Translations under genes and position numbers: made by a program
Notes under the pieces: model-generated
Told to the model about the DNA's origin: nothing
What the model saw: only the letters and a program-made list of their open reading frames with translations
Databases searched by the model: none
Part shown: one piece after another, positions 1-8,871 of the stretch
Layout of the letters: each line of letters opens with the position of its first letter
Numbering within the stretch: the stretch's first letter is position 1
Assembly (NCBI GenBank): GCA_025454795.1
Contig: JALONT010000004.1
Coordinates: forward strand, 1-64,000
DNA: 64,000 nucleotides
Source: Bacteroidales bacterium
GTDB taxonomy: Bacteria > Bacteroidota > Bacteroidia > Bacteroidales > VadinHA17
Direction of reading: 5' to 3'

Positions 1-124
1 ACAAATCATGCTCCTATTAATGCCAAGAAAGCTTGTCTGTCATAACAAATTAAGAGTTGAATATTTATTAAGCTGATTTTATCAGCAAACCCTAAATAAA
101 TACGGGGAACTCGGTTGTGCCACC

Positions 125-214
125 ATGAAAGGCATCAATAAGCCGTACATGTCGGTAATGGCTGATAGTGGTTTCTCAAGGTTTGAGGGAACAATTGCTT
201 TCCCTGGAAAATAA
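125..214 (+). other. Possible C-terminal gene remnant at the window edge
   Basis: A short open stretch encodes 29 residues (MKGINKPYMSV...) ending at TAA 212-214. The same frame is open back to a TGA at 74-76. The composition looks protein-like, but I do not recognise a family, and the frame is closed further left. Another frame ends at 43-45 and could be the tail of a gene lying outside the window. No function is proposed. Positions 1-124 hold nothing else that I can support. Confidence 0.2.
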
Positions 215-215
215 T

Positions 216-244
216 AAAAGTGCAGCCCCTCTTACTGCACTTTT
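216..244 (-). terminator. Rho-independent terminator of the PKD lipoprotein gene
   Basis: A perfect 10-bp inverted repeat (AAAAGTGCAG / CTGCACTTTT) encloses a 9-nt loop, 24 nt past the stop codon of the minus-strand gene. The minus strand continues into a T-rich run, as expected of an intrinsic terminator. The stem is symmetric and could also stop transcription arriving from the left. Confidence 0.75.
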
Positions 245-267
245 CATCTATCGCTGAAAGTAAATTC

Positions 268-1020
268 CTATTTAACCTTAATACTTCTATTGTATAGTGT
301 CTGCCAGTCATCTGAGGTAACAGATGGTAGATTCTTATCGACTGCTCTTCTTTCAAGTTTCTTGATAACCATTGATTTCTGATCTTTTGATGTTCCTTTA
401 GTTGTCCCTGTGTAATCAACCCAGGCTGTGAATCTGTTGATTTTATGAGGCATAACCTCGTCGGTTCGTATAAAACTGGCTACACCATCTGGTTCTTGTT
501 TTAGAGCCAGGTTATTATGATTAGCTTCCCATACATCCACATAATAAACCCATGGTCCAAGATGTGAGAAGACTACAAAACCATCAGTATCAGTATAACC
601 CTCTGCCTCTATATTTGTTTCATCTTCCCAATCGATAATTGACAGATAAAGTCTAACTCTGGCGTCAGCAACAGAATACTCATCATAGTATTCAAGAACT
701 TCAATCTCAAGAAGTGTTGGGATCAAAACCTCAATAGTGATTGTTGCTTTGTCTTCCAGACCTTTCCTTGAAATTGCTGTCAGGACTACATCAAAGACCC
801 CGGTCCCGGTGTAAGTGTGTACAGGATCCCTGTCATTGGAAACAAAACCATCACCAAAATCCCACTCAAAATCAGCAGCATTATGTGATTCATTGGTAAA
901 ATATACCTCCTGCCCTACTTCCGGTTTGATATTATCTGCAGAAAACTGTGCCTCGGGAATCGATTCGCATGAGATGAGTATCAGGGGCAGAACCAGGAAC
1001 ATATAAATTATTCTTTTCAT
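268..1020 (-). CDS. PKD-domain lipoprotein
   Basis: A 250-residue secreted lipoprotein of unknown precise role. A hydrophobic signal ends in a lipobox (LISC, Cys18), so lipid anchoring in the envelope is expected. Residues about 22-98 form a PKD-like beta-sandwich, with the motif WDFGDG near residue 54 and a following HTY. The rest contains a probable second beta-rich domain with a TDTDGFVVF segment, reminiscent of carboxypeptidase-regulatory-like folds. PKD domains usually mediate protein or carbohydrate contacts, so surface binding is plausible but unproven. The gene is monocistronic, divergent from thrS, and followed by a clear terminator. Confidence 0.8.
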   Translation of the reverse strand: MKRIIYMFLVLPLILISCESIPEAQFSADNIKPEVGQEVYFTNESHNAADFEWDFGDGFVSNDRDPVHTYTGTGVFDVVLTAISRKGLEDKATITIEVLIPTLLEIEVLEYYDEYSVADARVRLYLSIIDWEDETNIEAEGYTDTDGFVVFSHLGPWVYYVDVWEANHNNLALKQEPDGVASFIRTDEVMPHKINRFTAWVDYTGTTKGTSKDQKSMVIKKLERRAVDKNLPSVTSDDWQTLYNRSIKVK

Positions 1021-1148
1021 TGTTTTAAGTTTTAGTATTTAATTTTAAAATGTCAAATTGTGTGCCATCTTTTTGTAAGGTTATCTGATTGACTGCTATT
1101 TCTGCATCTGAAGCCTCCTTTTTAAAGCCTCCAAATAAAAAAAATAAT

Positions 1149-1156
1149 TATCTTTG
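1149..1156 (+). promoter_or_regulatory. -7 promoter element of thrS
   Basis: TATCTTTG matches the Bacteroidetes -7 consensus TAnnTTTG and lies 25 nt before the thrS ATG at 1182. It implies a transcript start near 1161-1164, downstream of the earlier in-frame ATG at 1089, so it supports the 1182 start. No clear -33 TTTG is visible. Confidence 0.6.
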
Positions 1157-1181
1157 CACTCCTGTAAAAAGATGCTCAATA

Positions 1182-3122
1182 ATGATAAAGATAACATTTC
1201 CGGACGGAACAGTAAAAGATTGTAAAGAGGGAATAAGCAGTCTCGAAATTGCAGAACAGATAAGCCCCAGGCTTGCAAAAGAGGTTTACGCTGCAACAGT
1301 TAACAGCGAGGTCTGGGATCTTTCAAGGCCTATCAGAACAGATGCAACTCTGAAACTTCACAAATGGGAAGACGAAGAGGCAAAACACGCGTTTTGGCAC
1401 TCTTCCGCTCACCTTATGGCAGAGGCTCTTGAAGCACTCTACCCAGGCATTAAATTCGGAATAGGTCCTGCAATAGATAACGGGTTTTACTATGATGTTG
1501 ATCCTGGTGATGGGAAAATAATTACCGAAGCTGACCTGGTTGCAGTTGAGAACAAAATGAAAGAGCTGGCTGCTCATAACCAGGTTTATCAGAGAAGGGA
1601 TGTCAGCAAGAAGGAAGCTATGGAAGTCTTCACAAGGAAAGGTGATGAGTACAAAACAGAACTTATCAGTGAACTGGTTGACGGGACTATCACTTTATAT
1701 ACTCAGGGTGACTTTACAGACCTTTGCCGCGGACCACATCTCCCTTCCACTGAACCTATTATTGCCATCAAGCTCACAAGTGTGGCAGGGGCTTACTGGA
1801 GAGGTAATGAAAACCGGAAGATGCTTACCAGGATCTACGGAATAACTTTCCCAAAACAAAAAATGCTTGATGAGTATCTTGTTTTCCTTGAGGAGGCCAA
1901 AAGAAGGGACCATCGCCGTATAGGCAAAGAGCTGGAGCTCTTCACTTTTTCTCCGAAAGTCGGGATGGGTCTTCCTTTGTGGATGCCGAAAGGTGCCGAG
2001 GTCAGGCAGAACCTCATTAATTTTCTTACTTCGGTGCTCAGAAAAAGGGGTTACAGGATAGTAGCAACACCTCATATAGGAAATGTGAACCTTTATAAGA
2101 CATCCGGACATTTCGAGAAGTACGGTGCAGATTCATTCCAACCGATGTCAACACCCCAGGAGGGAGAGCAGTTTATGCTTAAACCTATGAATTGCCCTCA
2201 TCACTGTGAGATATATAATGCAACTCCACATTCATATAAAGAGCTTCCTCTCAGGATGGCAGAGTTCGGAACAGTTTACAGGTATGAGCAGAGTGGTGAG
2301 CTCCACGGACTCACCAGAGTAAGAAGTTTCACCCAGGATGATGCACACCACTTCTGCAGACCCGACCAGTTGCGGGAAGAATTCAAGAGCATCATTGATC
2401 TTATACTCTATATCTTTAAAATATTGAATTTCAATGACTTCTCTGCTCAGATTTCATTAAGAGATCCTGAAAACAAACAAAAATATATCGGCTCAGATGA
2501 GAACTGGGAAAAAGCAGAGCGCGATATTATTGAAGCAGCAGGTGAGAAGGACCTGAATACAACTGTTGTCACTGGAGAGGCAGCATTCTATGGCCCTAAG
2601 CTGGATTTCATGGTTAAGGATGCCATTGGCCGTAAATGGCAGTTAGGTACGATACAGGTTGACTATAATCTCCCTGAGAGGTTCGATCTGACCTATAATG
2701 GCAGTGACAATCAGAAACATCGCCCTGTAATGATCCACCGGACAATTTTCGGCTCGATGGAGAGATTTGTAGCAGTTCTGATCGAGAACAGTGCCGGTAA
2801 ATTTCCTCTCTGGCTGGCACCCGATAAAGCTGTCGTTTTGCCGATCAGTGAAAAATTCAATGAATATGCAGGAAATGTTTTGGAAATTCTAAATAATTCC
2901 GATATTTGCACCTTGATTGACGACAGGAGTGAAAAGATAGGTAAAAAGATCAGGGATAATGAATTAAAGAGGATCCCATACCTTCTGATCATAGGAGAAA
3001 AAGAAGCTGAAAGCGGAACGGTTGCTGTCCGTAAGCAGGGTGAAGGTGATAAAGGAAGTATGAAGATTGAAGAATTTGTGGACTTTATCCGGTCAGAGAT
3101 CAAAAAAGAGATTGGAAATTAA
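1182..3122 (+). CDS. thrS: Threonine--tRNA ligase
   Basis: Charges tRNA-Thr with threonine in the cytoplasm. The 646-residue product has the full bacterial layout: an N-terminal TGS domain (residues 1-60), the editing/SAD domain with the HSSAH zinc motif at 73-77, the class II catalytic core with motif 2 and the zinc-binding MNCPHH segment, and a C-terminal anticodon-binding domain. An upstream in-frame ATG at 1089 would add 31 residues with no family counterpart, and it precedes the likely transcript start, so MIKITFPDG at 1182 is taken as the start. It leads the conserved thrS-infC-rpmI-rplT cluster; infC follows after 49 nt. Confidence 0.97.
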   Translation: MIKITFPDGTVKDCKEGISSLEIAEQISPRLAKEVYAATVNSEVWDLSRPIRTDATLKLHKWEDEEAKHAFWHSSAHLMAEALEALYPGIKFGIGPAIDNGFYYDVDPGDGKIITEADLVAVENKMKELAAHNQVYQRRDVSKKEAMEVFTRKGDEYKTELISELVDGTITLYTQGDFTDLCRGPHLPSTEPIIAIKLTSVAGAYWRGNENRKMLTRIYGITFPKQKMLDEYLVFLEEAKRRDHRRIGKELELFTFSPKVGMGLPLWMPKGAEVRQNLINFLTSVLRKRGYRIVATPHIGNVNLYKTSGHFEKYGADSFQPMSTPQEGEQFMLKPMNCPHHCEIYNATPHSYKELPLRMAEFGTVYRYEQSGELHGLTRVRSFTQDDAHHFCRPDQLREEFKSIIDLILYIFKILNFNDFSAQISLRDPENKQKYIGSDENWEKAERDIIEAAGEKDLNTTVVTGEAAFYGPKLDFMVKDAIGRKWQLGTIQVDYNLPERFDLTYNGSDNQKHRPVMIHRTIFGSMERFVAVLIENSAGKFPLWLAPDKAVVLPISEKFNEYAGNVLEILNNSDICTLIDDRSEKIGKKIRDNELKRIPYLLIIGEKEAESGTVAVRKQGEGDKGSMKIEEFVDFIRSEIKKEIGN

Positions 3123-3157
3123 TTGAACAGAAAGATATATTAGTATTAACAAAAATT

Positions 3158-3163
3158 AGGAGG
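3158..3163 (+). promoter_or_regulatory. Strong Shine-Dalgarno site of infC
   Basis: AGGAGG is followed 8 nt later by an ATA codon in frame with IF3. Strong Shine-Dalgarno sites are uncommon in Bacteroidetes and few genes in this window have one. Here it marks the real infC start, where no ATG, GTG or TTG is present. Confidence 0.7.
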
Positions 3164-3171
3164 AAAGAGTT

Positions 3172-3720
3172 ATAACCGGACCAATCAGACGAAGCCCCGG
3201 AAGGATTACCCAGCCGGCTCACAAAATAAACAACAGGATCACAGCAAAAGTGGTCAGAGTTGTAGGTGATGAAATAGAAGCAGAAGTCATGAGTATCCAG
3301 GATGCCCTTAAACTGGCAGACAAAATGGAACTCGATCTAGTCGAAATTTCCCCAAATGCAGATCCCCCTGTTTGTAAGATTGTTGATTATCAGAAATTTC
3401 TCTATCAGCAAAAGAAAAAGCAGAAGGAGATAAAAGCTAAAGCAGCGAAAATTGTCGTTAAGGAGATAAGATTCGGACCAAATACAGACGATCACGATTA
3501 TAATTTTAAGCTCAAGCATGCTATGAGATTCCTCGAGGAGGGAGCAAAAGTAAGAGCTTATGTGTTCTTTAAGGGAAGGTCAATATTGTTCAAGGAACAG
3601 GGCGAAGTCCTTCTGTTACGGTTTGCCAATGACCTTGAGGAATATGGGAAGGTTGAACAACTCCCAAGACTGGAAGGGAAAAGAATGATCATATCATTCT
3701 CTCCTAAAAAGAGGAAGTAA
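3172..3720 (+). CDS. infC: Translation initiation factor IF-3, apparent AUA start
   Basis: IF3 binds the 30S subunit, checks start codon-anticodon pairing and prevents premature 50S joining. From 3172 the product is 182 residues. The N-domain begins at [17 protein letters not shown] and the C-domain carries KEIRFGP and the conserved ending [11 protein letters not shown]. The first conventional start in frame, GTG at 3250, would delete the conserved INNRI segment of the N-domain. The frame is closed by TAG at 3157-3159, and only ATA at 3172 sits at the right distance from AGGAGG. Rare starts (AUU, AUC, AUA) are typical of infC and allow IF3 to repress its own synthesis. It is followed by rpmI after 25 nt. 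Confidence 0.9.
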   Translation: MTGPIRRSPGRITQPAHKINNRITAKVVRVVGDEIEAEVMSIQDALKLADKMELDLVEISPNADPPVCKIVDYQKFLYQQKKKQKEIKAKAAKIVVKEIRFGPNTDDHDYNFKLKHAMRFLEEGAKVRAYVFFKGRSILFKEQGEVLLLRFANDLEEYGKVEQLPRLEGKRMIISFSPKKRK

Positions 3721-3745
3721 TTTTTAAATATATTTAATCACAGAA

Positions 3746-3943
3746 ATGCCAAAAATGAAGACAAATCCTGGTGCGAAGAAGAGATTCTCTCTCACCGGAA
3801 CAGGAAAGATCAAGCGCAAACATGCTTTCAAGAGCCATATTCTGACAAAGAAATCAACAAAACGGAAGAGAAACCTGTCATACTTCGGTCTTGTTGACAA
3901 AACGGACTCGAAGAACGTTAAGCTTATGCTGGCAATTAAATAA
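3746..3943 (+). CDS. rpmI: 50S ribosomal protein L35
   Basis: A small, very basic 65-residue ribosomal protein of the large subunit. The N-terminus [14 protein letters not shown] and the following [15 protein letters not shown] segment are diagnostic of bL35. Its position between infC and rplT is the conserved bacterial order. Length matches the family. Confidence 0.97.
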   Translation: MPKMKTNPGAKKRFSLTGTGKIKRKHAFKSHILTKKSTKRKRNLSYFGLVDKTDSKNVKLMLAIK

Positions 3944-4043
3944 TTGTTCAGCTCTCAGAAAAGTAAATATTGTTATTAACCGATTGTTCAGCAGATAAGT
4001 GTCCGCCAACTGGAGGAACGCTGACTTTCAAAAAAAATGAGTT

Positions 4044-4388
4044 ATGCCAAGATCAGTAAACGCAGTCGCTTCAAGGGCCAGAAGAAAAAAAGTCCTTAAG
4101 CAGACAAAAGGAAACTTCCTCTCAAGAAGAAATGTTTTTACAGTCGCAAAAAACACCCTTGATAAAGGGATGGGTTATGCATACCGCGACAGAAAGAAAA
4201 AGAAAGGCCTTTTCAGGTCATTATGGATCCAGAGGATCAACGCAGGCGTTCGTCAGTATGATATGAGTTATTCGGAGTTTATCGGTAAGCTTGATAAGAA
4301 AGGTATTGCCCTTAACAGAAAAACCCTGGCCGACCTTGCAATGAACCACCCCGATGCGTTTAAAGCAATTGTGGAAAAGGTAAAATGA
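4044..4388 (+). CDS. rplT: 50S ribosomal protein L20
   Basis: A 114-residue basic protein that binds 23S rRNA early in 50S assembly. The N-terminus [16 protein letters not shown] and the downstream YAYRDRK and RINA segments are typical of bL20. In other bacteria L20 represses its own operon through leader RNA. The 100-nt gap after rpmI carries two copies of ATTGTTCAGC (3943-3952 and 3983-3992) that could belong to such a leader, which is unproven here. A terminator follows directly. Confidence 0.97.
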   Translation: MPRSVNAVASRARRKKVLKQTKGNFLSRRNVFTVAKNTLDKGMGYAYRDRKKKKGLFRSLWIQRINAGVRQYDMSYSEFIGKLDKKGIALNRKTLADLAMNHPDAFKAIVEKVK

Positions 4389-4403
4389 GCGATATACAGA
4401 AAG

Positions 4404-4434
4404 AAAAGCTGACCGGAAACGAGTCAGCTTTTTT
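4404..4434. terminator. Bidirectional terminator between rplT and lepB
   Basis: The 10-bp perfect stem AAAAGCTGAC / GTCAGCTTTT has a 9-nt loop and a T run on the plus strand. It lies between the convergent ends of rplT (4388) and lepB (4437). The A-rich left flank gives a U tract on the minus strand too, so it probably serves both operons. Confidence 0.85.
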
Positions 4435-4436
4435 AT

Positions 4437-5825
4437 TTACTTCACTTTAATAAACATTCTCCTGAACCTTATTTTGTTCAGCCCCGTTGCTTCCTTGTCG
4501 ATAGAAAGCCATATGAATTTGGGCCTACCTACAATATGATCTTCAGGTACAAAGCCCCAGTATCTTGAATCGGCTGAATTATGGCGGTTATCCCCCATCA
4601 TCCAGTAATAATCCATCCTGAAAGTATAGCTGTCAGCCTGTACATTATTTATATAAATGGTACTTCCGTCTACCCTCAGGTCATTCTCTTCATATACATC
4701 AATAATACGATCATAAAGGCAAAGGTTTGATGTATCGATTTTTACAGTCATTCCTTTTACGGGTATCCATAAAGGTCCAAAGTTATCTTCATTCCACCTC
4801 AGATCAGGATCATAGGGGAAGATATGAGGTGCAAATTCTCCGGCTCTCGCATAAATTGCCGATACTTCATTTACATTAGTGAACTTTGAAATGGTCTCTG
4901 CATTTTGTTTTGTAAGGGGAAGAAAATATGCTGAACTCGACAACATTGTCTGATCAGATTTTGAAACATTAAGCCTTTCAAATGCTTTCGGGTTTATAGT
5001 TGTCCCGTTCGTTCCGACAACATATGTCGTCTGCTGACCTGGATTTTCCGGTGGGACCCTTCCGTTAACATAAAGTACACCTGAGTTGATTGTTATCGTA
5101 TCACCAGGTATTCCCACACATCTCTTTACATAATTATCGCGCCTGTCAACAGGCCTGAAGATGACTTCATATCTGGATCTGATCTCTTTCCTGGCCATTG
5201 GTATATAATACCCAAGCGGCTTCGGTGTCTGGACTCCGTAGCTGTCCCTGCCCTGGAATTCCCTGGCTGTTCTTCTGACAATTTCGTAGTAGCTGGTTGC
5301 CTGATCCTCAACAACAACAGTATCTCCCGCCGGAAAATTAAAAACTATAGGGTCATTATTCTTCACATTACCACACCCGGTCAGTCGTTTATATGGCCAG
5401 AGCACAATGTTTGACCAGGACCTGCTTTTAAAGAAAGGCATGGTATGCTGAGTGAAGGGAAATGCAATCGGTGTGTTCGGCATCCGCGGACCATAAGCCA
5501 GTTTGCTTACAAAAAGATGGTCACCTACCAGGAGTGATTTCTCCATTGAGGGTGTGGGGATACGGTAATTCTGAAAAAGGAAGATATTGATAAGTGAGAC
5601 TGCAATAACTGCAAAGATGAGTGCATCGAGCCATTCAATAAAAGAATTATTATTACCATCTCTCCTTTTCCAGAATGTCCAGTTGACCTTCTCGGAAATA
5701 TAAAGGTCAAAAATGATCCCTAGTCCCGGAAGAAGCCAGTAATTTCCGATCCAGATGACAACCAGGATGTAGATAAGTGCTACAATTGCAAATTTTATGT
5801 ATTTTTTCTGAAAGTACTTACGCAT
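4437..5825 (-). CDS. lepB: Signal peptidase I
   Basis: An inner-membrane serine protease that removes signal peptides from exported proteins. The 462-residue form is large, as usual in Bacteroidetes. Two or three N-terminal membrane segments lie at residues about 10-85. The catalytic serine is in PTPSMEKSLL (Ser93), the catalytic lysine in the KRCVGIPGD segment near residue 230, and the conserved GDNRHNSADSR box is near the C-terminus. A long insertion of about 120 residues separates the lysine box and the C-terminal box. The start was set at MRKYFQKK; an upstream Met would add 19 residues and run towards dapB. It lies 40 nt after dapB and is probably co-transcribed. Confidence 0.93.
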   Translation of the reverse strand: MRKYFQKKYIKFAIVALIYILVVIWIGNYWLLPGLGIIFDLYISEKVNWTFWKRRDGNNNSFIEWLDALIFAVIAVSLINIFLFQNYRIPTPSMEKSLLVGDHLFVSKLAYGPRMPNTPIAFPFTQHTMPFFKSRSWSNIVLWPYKRLTGCGNVKNNDPIVFNFPAGDTVVVEDQATSYYEIVRRTAREFQGRDSYGVQTPKPLGYYIPMARKEIRSRYEVIFRPVDRRDNYVKRCVGIPGDTITINSGVLYVNGRVPPENPGQQTTYVVGTNGTTINPKAFERLNVSKSDQTMLSSSAYFLPLTKQNAETISKFTNVNEVSAIYARAGEFAPHIFPYDPDLRWNEDNFGPLWIPVKGMTVKIDTSNLCLYDRIIDVYEENDLRVDGSTIYINNVQADSYTFRMDYYWMMGDNRHNSADSRYWGFVPEDHIVGRPKFIWLSIDKEATGLNKIRFRRMFIKVK

Positions 5826-5865
5826 AATAAATTGATTTTTTGAAGCGGTAAATGTAGAAAATTTT

Positions 5866-6582
5866 TCAGAATCCCAGTACATTGTTCATCGTGAATACCC
5901 CTTTTCTGGTATAAATGAATTCGGCCGCCACAACTGCACCAAGCGCGAATCCTTTCCTGTTCCTGGCCTCATGACGAAGGCTGAGTGTGTCAATATCTGA
6001 ATCCCAGGTGATAGTATGGGTGCCCGGGACAGTGCCCTCACGAACAGACTTTACCGGAATCAGATTATCTGATTTATCCTTATCGAAGCACCATCCTTTG
6101 TATCCTGAATGCTGATTTTTTATTCCTTCAGCAAGAGTAATTGCAGTACCGCTGGGAGCATCCAGCTTCCTGATATGATGAATCTCTTCTATGGATACAG
6201 AGTAATCTTTGAAATGCTCCATATGCTTTGCAAGCTCACTGTTAAGCAGGAAGAGTAGATTTACTCCAATGCTGAAATTTGTAGAATGGATGAATGAGGT
6301 TCCATTTTTTTTGCAAATCTCAGCGGCTTTTTCATATTCTTTGAGCCATCCTGTGGTACCGGAAACAACCGGGATTTGCTGATTAAGGCATGCTATTATA
6401 TTCCCGAATGCGGAATCCGGTGATGAAAACTCGATTGCAGCATTAATACCCTTCAGGTTTTCTGGATTCAGATCGCTGCTGTTTTCCTCATCAATAATAA
6501 GATCCAGGGAATGTCCACGTTTCAGTGCAATTTCTTCAATCTCATGACCCATTCTCCCATATCCGATCAATGCTATCTTCAT
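5866..6582 (-). CDS. dapB: 4-Hydroxy-tetrahydrodipicolinate reductase
   Basis: Reduces hydroxy-tetrahydrodipicolinate with NAD(P)H in the diaminopimelate/lysine pathway, supplying peptidoglycan precursor. The 238-residue product starts with the Rossmann motif GYGRMGHEI and carries the catalytic segment EIHHIRKLDAPSGTA. The longer frame upstream (39 more residues) has no family counterpart, so MKIALIG at 6582 is the start. The gene heads a probable two-gene unit with lepB. A TAnnTTCG-type promoter element lies 14 nt upstream. Confidence 0.95.
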   Translation of the reverse strand: MKIALIGYGRMGHEIEEIALKRGHSLDLIIDEENSSDLNPENLKGINAAIEFSSPDSAFGNIIACLNQQIPVVSGTTGWLKEYEKAAEICKKNGTSFIHSTNFSIGVNLLFLLNSELAKHMEHFKDYSVSIEEIHHIRKLDAPSGTAITLAEGIKNQHSGYKGWCFDKDKSDNLIPVKSVREGTVPGTHTITWDSDIDTLSLRHEARNRKGFALGAVVAAEFIYTRKGVFTMNNVLGF

Positions 6583-6596
6583 TGTTAAGTTTTTTG

Positions 6597-6604
6597 CGAA
6601 TTTA
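6597..6604 (-). promoter_or_regulatory. Putative -7 element of dapB (TTCG variant)
   Basis: The minus strand reads TAAATTCG, one base from TAnnTTTG, placed 14 nt before the dapB start. The same C-for-T variant occurs upstream of three other genes in the window. Directly upstream (6605-6620) is a perfect 7-bp inverted repeat, CCTGTTT/AAACAGG with a 2-nt spacer, placed where an operator could act. Confidence 0.4.
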
Positions 6605-6668
6605 CCTGTTTTGAAACAGGGTGCATAATAAGAAACAAATAAAATTCTTAAAAAGAAGTTAAAATTAT

Positions 6669-6718
6669 GGACTAAAGTCCCTATGTGTCTAATTATCAAT
6701 TAGCCGGGGCTTTAGCCC
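6669..6718. repeat. REP-like cluster of three small palindromes
   Basis: Three palindromes occur in 50 bp between the divergent dapB and amidohydrolase genes: GGACTAAAGTCC (6669-6680), CTAATT-ATC-AATTAG (6690-6704) and GGGCTTTAGCCC (6707-6718). The first and last share the shape of a GC-rich arm around CTAAAG or CTTTAG. They resemble dispersed intergenic palindromes in Bacteroidetes genomes. No coding content is seen. Confidence 0.5.
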
Positions 6719-6794
6719 AAATCAACCTGTATAAATATGATGAAATAAATCAAGACACAATTAATTTCATATATTTCAAATTATTAATTTAACG

Positions 6795-8486
6795 ATGATG
6801 AAAAGATTAATTATCTCATTATCAATAATAACAATCATTATGATATCCTCATGTTCGGGTCAGTATAATGCCGACCTTGTAATCGTCAACGGAAAGATTC
6901 TTACAGTTGACAAGGATAATCCTATTGCCGAAGCAATTGCAGTAAGGGATGAATTCATCATCGCAATCGGAACCTCGGAAAAGATAAAAGGATTTATTGA
7001 AGAAGGAAAAACAAGAGTGATCGATGCTACCGGCAGGCTGGTGATCCCCGGCTTTAACGATGCTCATGTTCATTTTGGCCCTCTCGATCCTGATTTCATC
7101 GAACTCAGGTACACAACCAATCCGTCGGTGATAACTGAAAAAGTGAAGGCTCAGGTAGAAAGATCAAAACCGGGAGAGGTAATAAGAGGCGGACACTGGG
7201 TTCATGAGCTGTTCACCGACAAGAAATGGCCTGCTAAAGAGCTTATAGATAAAGTGTCAGCTGACAATCCTGTTATTCTCGACAGAGCCGACGGACATTC
7301 AACCCTTGTGAACAGCTATGTCCTGAAAAAATCGGGTATAACAAAAGATACACCCGATCCGTTCGGCGGCGAGATCCAGAAAGATCCTGTTACAGGTGAA
7401 CCTACAGGAATACTTAAAGATGCAGCAATGGACCTGATCAGACTGGGAGACATAAAAGCTGAAAGAACTCCTGAAGAAGAGAAGGCCAGGACGTGGCAGG
7501 GATACCTGATGGCAATGAAGGAAGCCCGGGAGTTCGGTGTTACAAGCCTCCAGAATGCAGGCTGGGGCGATTTTGAAGCTTATGAAAAGCTTCAGAAAGA
7601 TGGAGAACTGACAAGCAGGATTGATTTAGGAGCGCCACTTTCAGGCGATACCTCAAGATTGTTGAAATACAGGGAACTGGAGAACAAATATCCTGATAAT
7701 GGGAACTGGATCCGTTTCGGATACCTGAAGGCTTTTGCCGACGGATCAATGGGCTCCAGCACTGCCCTTATGTTTGAGCCATTTACCGACAATCCGTCGA
7801 CATCAGGGCTTGCCATGTGGCAATATGAGGAACTCGAGAAGATGGTGCTCACATCTGACAAAATGGGATTCCAGATAGGGATACATGCCATCGGCGACAA
7901 AGCCAATAACTGGATCCTCAATGCATTTGAGAAAGCAATTGAAGTCAACGGCAAGCGCGACAGCCGTCACCGCGACGAGCACACCCAGACCGTTCAGCTG
8001 TCGGATATACCGAGATTTGCACAGCTTGGAGTGATACCTTCAATGCAGCCGACGCACTGCATCTCCGACAAGCTCTTCTATGAAAAAAGAGTAGGCTATG
8101 AAAGATGCAAAGGAACCTATGCCTGGAGAAGCCTTATAGAGGCAGGTTCGACACTGGCATTCGGAACAGACTACCAGGTAGAACCGCTCAATCCGATGGA
8201 AGGGTTATATGCAGCTGTATCCAGGAAAGACAGGTTCGGCGAGGAAGGCGAAGGCTGGTTCCCGGAACAGAAGCTTACTATGGAAGAAGCTATTAAATAC
8301 TATACTCTCGGATCAGCTTATGCTCAATTCATGGAAAACAGAAAGGGCATCTTAAAAACAGGATACCTGGCAGATATTGTGATACTTGACAAGGATTTGC
8401 TGACTATCCCTGAGACAGAAATAATGAAAACAAAAGTAGATTACACGATTACCGGAGGGAAGGTGGTTTATAGTTCCGGAAGGTAG
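6795..8486 (+). CDS. Secreted amidohydrolase, YtcJ-like lipoprotein
   Basis: A 563-residue metal-dependent amidohydrolase of the YtcJ-like branch; substrate unknown. An N-terminal lipoprotein signal ends in ISSC (Cys20), so the enzyme should face the periplasm or surface. The HVH metal-binding motif is near residue 92, followed by the AFADGSMGSS segment, HAIGD with a conserved His, and a late FGTDYQVEPLNP segment providing the metal-binding Asp. The C-terminal small beta domain ends with GGKVVY. Start ATG 6795 is followed at once by a second ATG at 6798. The gene stands alone between two repeat clusters. Confidence 0.85.
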   Translation: MMKRLIISLSIITIIMISSCSGQYNADLVIVNGKILTVDKDNPIAEAIAVRDEFIIAIGTSEKIKGFIEEGKTRVIDATGRLVIPGFNDAHVHFGPLDPDFIELRYTTNPSVITEKVKAQVERSKPGEVIRGGHWVHELFTDKKWPAKELIDKVSADNPVILDRADGHSTLVNSYVLKKSGITKDTPDPFGGEIQKDPVTGEPTGILKDAAMDLIRLGDIKAERTPEEEKARTWQGYLMAMKEAREFGVTSLQNAGWGDFEAYEKLQKDGELTSRIDLGAPLSGDTSRLLKYRELENKYPDNGNWIRFGYLKAFADGSMGSSTALMFEPFTDNPSTSGLAMWQYEELEKMVLTSDKMGFQIGIHAIGDKANNWILNAFEKAIEVNGKRDSRHRDEHTQTVQLSDIPRFAQLGVIPSMQPTHCISDKLFYEKRVGYERCKGTYAWRSLIEAGSTLAFGTDYQVEPLNPMEGLYAAVSRKDRFGEEGEGWFPEQKLTMEEAIKYYTLGSAYAQFMENRKGILKTGYLADIVILDKDLLTIPETEIMKTKVDYTITGGKVVYSSGR

Positions 8487-8490
8487 CAAC

Positions 8491-8622
8491 AGATTGCTTC
8501 GTCGCTTTGCGCCTCGCAATGACATTATTGGTGAATGGATTTGGTGATAACATCGCCACAGCTTTTAATCAGATTTACTGTCATTGCGAGGAGTCTCGAT
8601 TAATCGGGACGACGAAGCAATC
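8491..8622. repeat. Inverted pair of REP-like elements (GTCATTGCGAGG type)
   Basis: The left copy (8491-8524) reads ATTGCTTCGTCG ... CTCGCAATGAC. The right copy (8580-8622) is its inverse, GTCATTGCGAGGAG ... GACGAAGCAATC. They are separated by 55 nt, and together they could form a long cruciform or RNA hairpin. A related, more diverged pair lies at 10019-10143. The right copy overlaps the 3' end of the minus-strand YkgJ-like gene and supplies its last codons and stop. Confidence 0.8.
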
Positions 8623-8868
8623 CTTTCCATCCAAAAGAGACTTTATGATCCTCAGTGCTTCCTCCCTCGTTTCACCGCAAAATTCCTCTTCGGCTTTATA
8701 ATCGGAGCAAACCTTTGGACGCAAAGAATCGCCGAAAAGAGCACACTTATAATCATCAAGCAGGTGAATACACCTCACTCCTGCCGGTTTACCGTCAGGC
8801 ATTCCCGGTATAGGTGATGATATTGAAATCGCTATGCAGCAAGCACCGCAGTCAGCCCGACATTCCAT
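8581..8868 (-). CDS. YkgJ-like cysteine-rich protein with repeat-derived tail
   Basis: A 95-residue protein of the YkgJ family of putative zinc/iron-chelating proteins; function unknown. It is rich in cysteines (3, 7, 10, 11, 33, 42, 54, 64) arranged as ECRADCGACC at the start, then VRCIHL, YKCALFG and RPKVCSDY. The start is MECRADC at 8868; an upstream Met would translate a low-complexity tract. The last 13 residues (from Asp83, DCFVVPINRDSSQ) and the stop codon are exactly the REP-like element at 8580-8622, so the native C-terminus was probably replaced. A TACTTTTG promoter element lies 30 nt upstream. Confidence 0.8.
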   Translation of the reverse strand: MECRADCGACCIAISISSPIPGMPDGKPAGVRCIHLLDDYKCALFGDSLRPKVCSDYKAEEEFCGETREEALRIIKSLLDGKDCFVVPINRDSSQ

Positions 8869-8871
8869 TGT

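Noticed and set aside
1089-1181. N-terminal extension of thrS
   Set aside because: It lacks family similarity and lies partly upstream of the TATCTTTG promoter element. The TGS domain begins at 1182.
8491-8622. CRISPR-like or attachment-site repeat
   Set aside because: There are only two inverted copies with unequal spacing, and no spacer series, integrase or tRNA nearby. A REP-like pair fits better.
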